A stretch of 64,000 nt of DNA from Mycteria americana (Eukaryota > Chordata > Aves > Ciconiiformes > Ciconiidae). Position numbers and translations under genes: made by a program. Shown piece by piece: positions 57,435 through 64,000 of the stretch. The notes beneath the pieces were generated by a model. That model was not told where the DNA came from and did not search any database. It saw only the letters and a list, made by a program, of their open reading frames with translations. The first letter of the stretch is position 1, and every line of letters begins with the position of its first letter. Where the stretch lies: positions 25,824,501 to 25,888,500 of the forward strand of contig NC_134373.1 of NCBI RefSeq assembly GCF_035582795.1. Direction: 5' to 3'.

Positions 57435-57994
57435 TTTATTTCACTCATCCCGTTAAGCTTTCCAAGAGGCTGCCGCCGGGAGAGGGCTCGCTTGCAGCAC
57501 CACGCGTGCTGCCAGCCTCGCCACCAGTGCGAGGTCCTGGCATGGGCTCACCCTGGCACGTCCCGATCCCTGCCCCGGCAGCCTGGCCCTGCCTGGGAGC
57601 ACGGGGAGGCTGTTGCACTCTGCAGCAGGAGCAGGACCCCAGTCTTTTGGGGGGGGGGGGGTTGGAGGAGGGGAGCAGGTGGGGAAAAACGGGGGCTGAG
57701 CTGCTTGCAGACAGCAGTCTGGCTTCAGCAGGGGTTGGGTGCCTCTGCCAGAGGCTGTGCCTGTCCCTGCCCCGCCATGCCCCTGCTTGCTCTGGGCTGG
57801 GACCGGCCCAGGGCCAGGTCTGGCAGCATGACTGTACCTGGGGCAGCCTGAAACTACGGCTTGTGCAGGGGAGGGTGGCACAGCCCAAACCCCCCGCTGG
57901 GTCCCTCTGGTCCCTGCAGGTGGGGCCAGGGGTCCCCTGGGCGAGCGACTCCTCCTGGAGGGGATCACGGGCCGGGGCCGGGCTGCGGGATGCC
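57435..57994 (-). terminator. INHA: INHA 3' UTR and poly(A) signal
   Basis: On the minus strand the INHA stop at 57995 is followed by about 550 bases leading to AATAAA at 57440-57435. A run of about 12 G lies at 57645-57662. Long open frames across this stretch on the plus strand are shadows of INHA and GC richness. Confidence 0.75.
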
Positions 57995-59664
57995 CTAGAC
58001 GCAGGTGCAGTCCTGGGCCAGGATGTTGGGCACTGTCTCGTACTTGAAGGAGTACCCGCCATCGGAGGTGGTGCGGACACGCAGGGAGCGCATGGTGCCG
58101 GGCAGGGCAGCGCAGCAGAGCTGCACGCCCAGGCGATGGCTCAGCCCGTGGCCCTCGGCACAGCTCCCGTGGCAGTAGTGGAAAACGAAGCTGCTGGGAT
58201 GCACGATCCACTTGTCCCAGCCCAGCTCCTCGAAGGAGATGTTGAGGGAAGCCCGGCGGCAGTTGGTGTGGGCGGCCAGGTCCTCGGACGGGCGCTGCAG
58301 CAGGCTCAGGGCAGCCGGGGACCAGGGCATGGCGGAGCGGCGAGCCCTCTCGCCGCCCTTGGCCCGCGTGGTGGTCACCAAGAAGGGCATCTTGTCCCCC
58401 TCGGCGAGGCAGGGGCAGCCGGGGCAGCGCACCAGGAGCACGAAGAGCGGCTGCGAGAGCTGGGGCAGGAGCGCTGGGGCAAAGTGAAACACCGTCCAGT
58501 GCTCGGGCGTCCGCACCGCCGTGGCCGTCACTGGCACGCGGCCCTGCAGCGACAGGGTCAGCACGTCAGGGGCCGAGTGGTTGGGGGCAGCCGAGGGGCC
58601 AGTGTAAAACCAGAGCTGAGCGGAGGTCACCGTGCGGCTCAGGGTATGTGCCGAGGGCTGGAAGAGGTAGGTGAAAATCCCTTCTTCCTCCAGCAGCTTG
58701 TCCGGCTGCGTGGGCTCGCAGGGCACGTCTGCGGGGGGAGAAGGATGCTCAGGGTGCATGCCCAAACCCGGGGAGGGTCCCCAGTGCGAAGTGGGAGGTG
58801 GGGTGTTGCAGGGGGTCCCCAGGTGCTGGCAGGGCTGCACCAGCGTGGGCTGCATCAGGGTGTGGGGGAGCTGATGCCCAGTGCTATGCGGCAGCCACTG
58901 CACTGCGCCCCGCAGCTGAGCCCTGCTGTGCCCCAGGCTGGTCCATTACTGCTGCCCCCATCTGCCAGTGTTCTGCCCCACAGCTGGTCATCCTGCCCCA
59001 TCCTACAGCATCCTGCCCTCTCCCTTAGTATCCCATCCCATTTCCCAGCATCCTGCCCCATTCCCTAGCATCCCATCCTATCCCACCCCGCCCCTCCTCA
59101 GCCCTCCTCATCTCTCCGCATCCCACCTGGCCCACCGTTCCCCAGCCTCTCGGCACCCTCCTGTGCTGCCTGCCCCTCTCCCTGCCTGTGTCCTGGGCTG
59201 CTCTGCCTGTCCCTGCCTGCCTTCCCTTTCCACCTCCTGGCTCGCCACAACACCTCGCCCGTGCCCATGCCCCAGCCTGGCGTACCCTCTTGCCCTTCTC
59301 CTGCAGACCCCCACAGCAGCCCCTTCATCCTGCTGCGTCCTCACTGCCCAAGCCCCCACCCTGCTTCACCCCTCCGCCCTCTCCATCCCACCAGATGGTT
59401 CTCACCTGTGGAAGGGAAGAGGATCACCTGGGAGGTGTCCTCCAGCTCCTCGGGCTCGACTTCGGCGTTTTCAAGGATGTCTCTCCGGTGCACCCTCCTC
59501 GCTTCCTTCTGGGGCTCCTCCTGGAGAAGCGGGGGGCTCAGATGCTCCAGCACCCGAGCCCGCACCTTGGCCAGGATGAGCTGCCGATCGGCACCAGCCC
59601 CGGTGCAGCCGGCCAGGGCGGCGGTGGGCAGCATGGCAGGCAGCAGGTGCAGGAGCAGCAGCAT
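57995..59664 (-). CDS. INHA: INHA, inhibin alpha subunit, complete
   Basis: Secreted TGF-beta-family subunit that pairs with inhibin beta chains; the dimer suppresses pituitary FSH. Two exons, 59406-59664 (259 bases) and 57995-58728 (734 bases), join in phase 1 with normal GT-AG, giving 330 residues. Exon 1 encodes a signal peptide ([18 protein letters not shown]) and a basic site ARRVHRR matching the human pro/alpha-N cleavage site. Exon 2 carries [10 protein letters not shown], the furin-type site RARR (214-217) and a mature domain of about 113 residues with [35 protein letters not shown] and a C-terminal CTCV, keeping the seven-cysteine pattern. The mature domain is shorter than human (about 134) because the proline-rich loop between CHGSC and LCC is only a few residues. 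An in-frame upstream Met at 59772 would precede the signal peptide and is considered 5' UTR. Confidence 0.96.
58729..59405 (-). other. INHA: INHA single intron
   Basis: 677-base intron in the position conserved in vertebrate INHA (between ILFPST and the conserved acidic residue). Its centre is a degenerate run of gcatcc(c)(t)gccc-type words at 58970-59080, probably simple-sequence in origin. Confidence 0.85.
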
Positions 59665-59774
59665 GACCGTGGGCCGTGCAGCGGGCCGGCGGCTCGGGGG
59701 GCTCTGCCGCGGGCTCCTGCCTGCCTGCCCAGCCCGTCTGCCCGCTGCGCTCCCCCCAGGGCAGGGTGGCATTG

Positions 59775-59825
59775 AGACCTATCTGACACTGACGCAAACG
59801 TCTGCTTGCCGTGAATATTATCTCT
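59775..59825 (-). promoter_or_regulatory. INHA: INHA promoter CRE and GATA module
   Basis: About 110-160 bases upstream of the INHA start codon, read on the minus strand: AGATAA (59823-59818), TGCGTCA (59796-59790), then AGATAG (59784-59779) followed by gtctcaatg. Mammalian INHA promoters have a variant CRE of the same TGCGTCA form next to a GATA site, through which FSH/cAMP and GATA factors act. The match in order and spacing, with no TATA box, makes this a likely conserved control module. Seen directly: the motifs. Inferred: their use. Confidence 0.7.
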
Positions 59826-59829
59826 GGGC

Positions 59830-62400
59830 AGTGAAAGCGCTGAGACGTCTGGAATGCGAGGACTGCAAGGACAGTGTGGTCTGGGGGGGGAAGGCGCCCG
59901 GGCAGGGGGGTGCGGGGGGGGGGGTGCTGCCAGGGGCGGTGGGCGCATGGGGCTGGGGAGACTGGGCTGCAGGCAGGGTGCTGCCAGGAAGGTTTCCCTG
60001 CGCTGGCAGGGAGGCAGGGGCACCCTGGGCCAGCTTTGCAGCTGCCAGTGCTGGGTGCCCCCCGTGCTGGAGGAGCTGCGGATTTGGGGCTTCTGGGGGG
60101 ACAGTAGGAGGTAACAGTGGCTGTGCACAACCCAGACATCTGGGCAAGGACTTGATGGGGTCCAGAGCCCTGTGAGGCCCCAGTGCGGGGGGCACGTTGG
60201 GGGTAGCAGGCTGGGCACCCTTCTGCTGGGGATGGCTGGGACACCCCAGGGTCACAGGACAGCTAGGACATGAGGAGGGGACCCTGGGGAGGGCAGGCTG
60301 GGGGGTGGGGGGGCTGTGGCATGTCCAGGGCAGCCTGGAGGGTGGCAGGAGGGATGGCAAGAGGTCCCTGTGCTGCCTGGGGCTGGGGAAGGCTGGACCA
60401 GCTTCAGGAGAGGACGAGGTGAGGCAGAGCCAGGCCAGCTGGAGACCCCGCAGCAGTGCCCGGAGAAGGATGCTGCGGTGCTGTTCGGGCTGGCTGGCCG
60501 AAGGCTGGCTCCTGGGGCAGGAGGGGCACAGGCTGTGAGGGGACCCAGCGTGTCCTGCTCTTCCTCCTACCGCTGCCCGCAGGGACAGTGCCAGGCATCC
60601 CCCATCCAGCAGCCCTGCCTGCGGGGTGGTGGGCAGCCTCTGCACTCCTCTGCTCCTCCTGCAGCCCGGCGTCCCACACAGCATGGCCTGTGCGGCACAT
60701 CCCATCCCCTGCAGCCTGGCATCTCATGCAGCATCTGGTGCGGCACATCCCACCCCGTGCGGCACGTCCTGCGTGGCATGTCCTGCCCTACTGCAGCCTG
60801 GTGTCCCATGCCATGCACCCCATGCCATGCACCCCGTGTCGTGTGTTGCCTCTTGCCGCAGGCTGACCCGGCGCCGAGGCTCGGCCAGGTTTGAGTCATG
60901 CCAGGTCTCCGGAGGTGGAGTGCTGCCTGCCTGCTCCGGGCCGGGTGGCTCCCACCGGGCTGCTATACATAGGCCAGCCCTGCCCCGGCGAGGTGCTGAA
61001 TGGAGCAGGCTCAGCCTTATCAACCCAGCGTGTCATCAGAGGGTATTTTTGGGGACAGCAGCTGCAGGCATTTGTAACGTCTGGTCCCTGCGCGCTGACA
61101 CCCAGGAGCGGAGCTGGGGGAAGCGGCAGGAGCTGGTGCCGGCACTGGGAGACACGGGGAGAGGCAGCGGAGCGAGGTGTGTGCATGGGGCAGGGGACTG
61201 GGCTGTGGGGCTGCATGGGGCAGGGCGATGGGGGAAGGGGGTGGTTGAGGGGGCAGCGGGGTGGCTGAGCCACTGAGGCTGTCCGCGTCTGCAGGAGCTG
61301 CTGTGGGGTGCCCGTGGGTCTGAGGAGCGTGTGGCCGAGTAGGTGGCTCTGAATGGATGCACCATCCCAGGGGCAGGGGTCTGGGAGGAGAAGCTGGCCC
61401 TGGTCGCTGCTACTCCTTGGGGACCGGCCCTCTCCCACCGTCCCCTCTGGCTCATTCAGAGAGTATTTTGGTTTCTCTTCCCCCTGCCCGAGGGAGGCAG
61501 AGACACCTCTGCCCCAGCCTCGGCTACGGTGCGGGCAGAGGCTGGGGTGTGCTCGCCCAGGGGAGGCATGGAGCACCCTGCCCCGCTCCTGCCCGTGACG
61601 ATGGGCAGTCACCCGCGGTGCTGGGGACGGAGGTAGTGCCCTCCGAAAGCAGGACCTGTCCCCCAGGCCTCCCCTCTGCCCCCTGGGGCTTGAGCGACTG
61701 ATTATTTCCAGCCCTGGTTTTCAATACCCAAGGGCTGGATCCTGCCTGTGGGCCCACACTCTGGAGGGGGACCTGCCCCCGGGGGAGCCCCGCTTCGCCC
61801 CAGGGCAGGGCCCTGCGGGGGGCCGCTGGGTGCGGGGGGTCCCTTGCCCCTCTGAGCCCAGGAGGGAGCGCCCGGATCGGGCCGGGTGCCTCCTGCCCGC
61901 GACAGCCCCATATCGGCACCTGCCCGCTGAGCCAGCCCAGATGCTGCAGGAATGCGGCTCTGCCCCCACCCGATACTGCAGGAATGCCCCGCGGGTGGGG
62001 AAGGGGCGGGCTGGGCCCGTCCTGCCTCGGCCATCCCCCTCCCCAGCACCCGGCCAGCAGCTGCCTGTGCTCCCCGTCTAGGCAGGGGTCCCACGCCCCC
62101 GAGCCGGGGTCCCCTCTGCGACGCTGGGGCAGGCAGCCACTCTGCAAAGACCCCAGCCACTCGGGGTGCAAAGACCCCCTTTTGTCACCTCTTCTGTTGC
62201 TGCTGGGCCGGGAAATGGGTGATTCGGGCTGAGACGGGAGCGTATCCAGCAGGCCGGGGGTGCTCAGAGCGAGGGTGATGCTCCTGTGGCATGGGCTCGG
62301 CGCCGGGGGCTTCACTCCAGGCGGGGGTCCCTCCCGGCAGGGCTCCACGCCGGTCCCTTCCCCGAAGCCTGAGCCCCCGCCCCTGTTGGTCTGTGCATCC
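59830..62400. other. INHA-OBSL1 head-to-head intergenic region
   Basis: About 2.6 kb of GC-rich DNA between two divergent genes. It contains a G-rich run (59883-59930), a degenerate pentamer/decamer stretch (60,660-60,860) and an AT-richer island at 60,960-61,080 with ctatacatag, ccttatca and gggtatttttgg, which could be a promoter or enhancer core. No gene is supported here. Confidence 0.5.
60660..60860. repeat. Degenerate CATGCC/GCACC repeat
   Basis: Built from shuffled words gcggcac, atccc, gtcctgc, catgc and caccc, with a clean doublet catgccatgcacccc repeated at 60,807-60,836. In word content it is related to the minisatellite at 24.9-25.2k. Confidence 0.65.
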
Positions 62401-62465
62401 CCCCAGGCTGATGATCCCTGCCGCTGCCCCGGCCAGCCGCCTGCCGTGACCCCGGGAAGGTGGCG

Positions 62466-63501
62466 ATGGAGGGGTTCGGGGGAGCCCCCAGGTTCCTGGC
62501 CTATCCACGTGCCTTCACCGTGCAAAGTGGTGCCGACGCGGTCCTCAGCTGCCAGATCACGGGCGACCCCCGGCCAAGCATCCTCTGGGAGAAAGACAAG
62601 ACCCCGATCGAGCCCGCAGGCCGCTTCCACGTGGAGGCCAAGGGGGACCTGTACAGCCTGCTGGTGTCCCGCACCACCCCCCAGGACAGCGGGCTCTACG
62701 TCTGCAAGGCCAAGAACAGCGTTGGCGAGACCTATGCTGCCGCCACGCTCAAGGTGGAGGCGGGGGAGCCCGAGGAAGACGGATATTCGGGTGGCGAGGC
62801 GCCCGCCTTCCTTGTTGCCCCCTCGTCCACGCGGGTGTGCCGGGGGGAGGACGTGATGTTCGCCTGCAGGGTGTCCGGGCAGCCCTGCCCGGTGCTGGAG
62901 TGGGAGAAGGACGGGCGCAAGCTCTCCGACCTCTTTGAGAGCAGCCACTTCGCAGTGGGGCAGGAGCCGGAGGACTGGCACTTCCTGAAGCTGTTCGGTG
63001 CCCGGCCCCCGGACGGGGGGGTGTACGTGTGCCGGGCACGCAGCGGCTCCCGGGAGGCCCTGGCTGCTGCCGTGCTCCTGGTCGAACCCCGGGCGCTGCC
63101 AGACGGGCTCCCCAGTGGCTCTCCTGCTGACGGCCCCAAGCCGCTGGCGGAGCAGCAGCGGCGGCGGCGGCATGCGGCAGGACGGCATGCGGCACTGGAG
63201 ACCCGGGTGCCCGATGGCGCGGTGCCAGCCGGGGCGCCGGGGGCCAAGGCATTCGCCGTGAGCGCGGGGAAGCACGCCAAGTTTCGCTGCTATGTCACCG
63301 GCAAGCCCAAGCCAGAGATCATCTGGCAGAAGGATGGCGAGCCCCTCACCCCTGGCCGCAGGCACCTCATCTACGAGGACCGGGAGGGCTACTTCATCCT
63401 CAAGGTGCTGTACTGCAAACCCCAGGACCAGGGGCTGTATGTCTGCACCGCGTCCAACACCGCCGGCCAGACCCTCAGCGCGGTTCAGCTCCATGTGAAA
63501 G
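62466..63501 (+). CDS. OBSL1: OBSL1 (obscurin-like 1), first coding exon
   Basis: Cytoskeletal adaptor that binds titin and myomesin in muscle and the CUL7-CCDC8 complex elsewhere. The exon encodes 345 residues plus one base, then donor AAAG/gtagga; the rest of the gene is beyond the right edge. It holds three immunoglobulin domains, each with the Cys...Trp...DxGxYxC pattern: about 8-96 (CQITGDPRPSILWEK to SGLYVCKAKNSVGE), 112-205 (CRVSGQPCPVLEWEKDG to GGVYVCRARSG) and 260-343 (FRCYVTGKPKPEIIWQKDG to QGLYVCTASNTAGQTLSA, then VQLHVK). Human OBSL1 exon 1 has the same three domains and the same GKHAKFRCYV and GQTLSAVQLHVK text. The frame remains open from the start codon through the intron to the window end, so the exon end depends on homology and the donor. 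A long antisense open frame (63881-61524) is a composition artefact. Confidence 0.95.
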
Positions 63502-64000
63502 GTAGGAGGGTGGCCAAGTGCGGCCGGGGCGGCCGGGTGCTGGGGGGGTCCAGGGCTTTTTGTCTGGCAGGGCTGCGTCTGTGTGTGAGCCCAGCATCCC
63601 TGGTCTTCCTCCTGCCCCGTGCAGCTGGGGTCACCCCCGGCTCCTCTGGACAGAGCTGCGGGCTGGATGCAGGGGATGCTGGGCTCTCCCCGGGAGCTGT
63701 GCCCCCATCTGTGCCCCTCTCTCCTTGCAAGCAGAGAGGTGGTGTCTCTGGAGGTCTGTGGGTGTCCAGCCATGAGTGGGGACAGTGCCTTGGTGACAAA
63801 TTCCCTTGGAAGTGCAGAGTGGTTTTGGCAGGCAGCCCTGCAGGGCATGGCTCCAAGCATCTGCACTGGCGGCAGCCCCATCCCCCAGTGCCACCCTGCC
63901 AGCTGGGGACAGCCCGCCGCTGGGGTGACCCGGCACCTGGCGCATCCCCCGCCTGCACCCCACTGCTCCCCTCTGCTGAGACGCCTGCCGCGGCATGCTG
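63502..64000 (+). other. OBSL1: OBSL1 intron 1, 5' part
   Basis: GC-rich intron start that is open in the OBSL1 frame to the right edge but shows no Ig-domain pattern. Nothing else is recognised. Confidence 0.7.

Noticed and set aside
57506-59068. 520-codon plus-strand open frame
   Set aside because: Antisense shadow of INHA exon 2, whose TGF-beta cysteine pattern fixes the true strand and frame.
61524-63881. 785-codon minus-strand open frame
   Set aside because: It lies antisense to OBSL1 exon 1 and GC-rich flanks, is rich in Pro/Gly/Arg/Ala and shows no domain; OBSL1 on the other strand is clear.
1-64000. CRISPR arrays, bacterial operons, phage or integrated viral systems
   Set aside because: The window is a vertebrate nuclear locus; no such structure was seen, and no LTR pair or viral gene set was recognised.

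Overview
This window comes from a sauropsid genome, most probably a bird; a crocodilian or turtle cannot be excluded. The evidence is vertebrate split genes with GT-AG introns, short introns and intergenic gaps, very GC-rich promoters, decayed CR1-type LINE fragments as the only recognisable LINE family, and a connexin gene that the matching human region does not have. The locus corresponds to the human 2q35 block OBSL1-INHA-STK11IP-SLC4A3.

Layout from left to right. (1) Positions 70-25.7k, minus strand: the 5' two thirds of SLC4A3, the anion exchanger AE3. Thirteen coding exons can be joined in phase, giving 754 codons that reach the first membrane helix. The rest of the membrane domain lies left of the window. 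An alternative first exon for the short cardiac-type isoform sits at 12.17-12.37k. (2) 25.0-26.1k: a CpG-rich, head-to-head promoter region shared by SLC4A3 (minus) and STK11IP (plus), next to a pentamer-based minisatellite and a GGC repeat. (3) 25,948-44,776, plus strand: complete STK11IP, 24 coding exons, 1,169 residues, poly(A) signal at 45,600. (4) 45.7-51.4k: intergenic, with a cluster of unidentified open segments at 46.0-47.1k. (5) 51.4-56.9k, plus strand: a gamma-family connexin (Cx45-like) with a GC-rich non-coding first exon and its coding sequence at 54,554-55,876. (6) 57.4-59.7k, minus strand: complete INHA (inhibin alpha, two exons, 330 residues) with a CRE/GATA promoter module at 59.78-59.82k. 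(7) 62,466 to the right edge, plus strand: first coding exon of OBSL1, holding three Ig domains.

The genes do not form one pathway; they are a conserved neighbourhood. AE3 exchanges chloride for bicarbonate in excitable tissue, STK11IP is a leucine-rich-repeat scaffold linked to LKB1 and lysosomes, the connexin forms gap-junction channels, inhibin alpha is an endocrine TGF-beta-family subunit, and OBSL1 is a cytoskeletal adaptor. The points most worth following are the connexin as a likely genome-duplication sister of GJC1 lost from placental mammals, the AE3 cardiac-type alternative exon, the apparent inversion of STK11IP relative to mammals, a probable GC-AG intron in SLC4A3, and a stop-free, frame-keeping intron at the end of the connexin. 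All coordinates were derived by reading the sequence by eye; no alignment or search was run.
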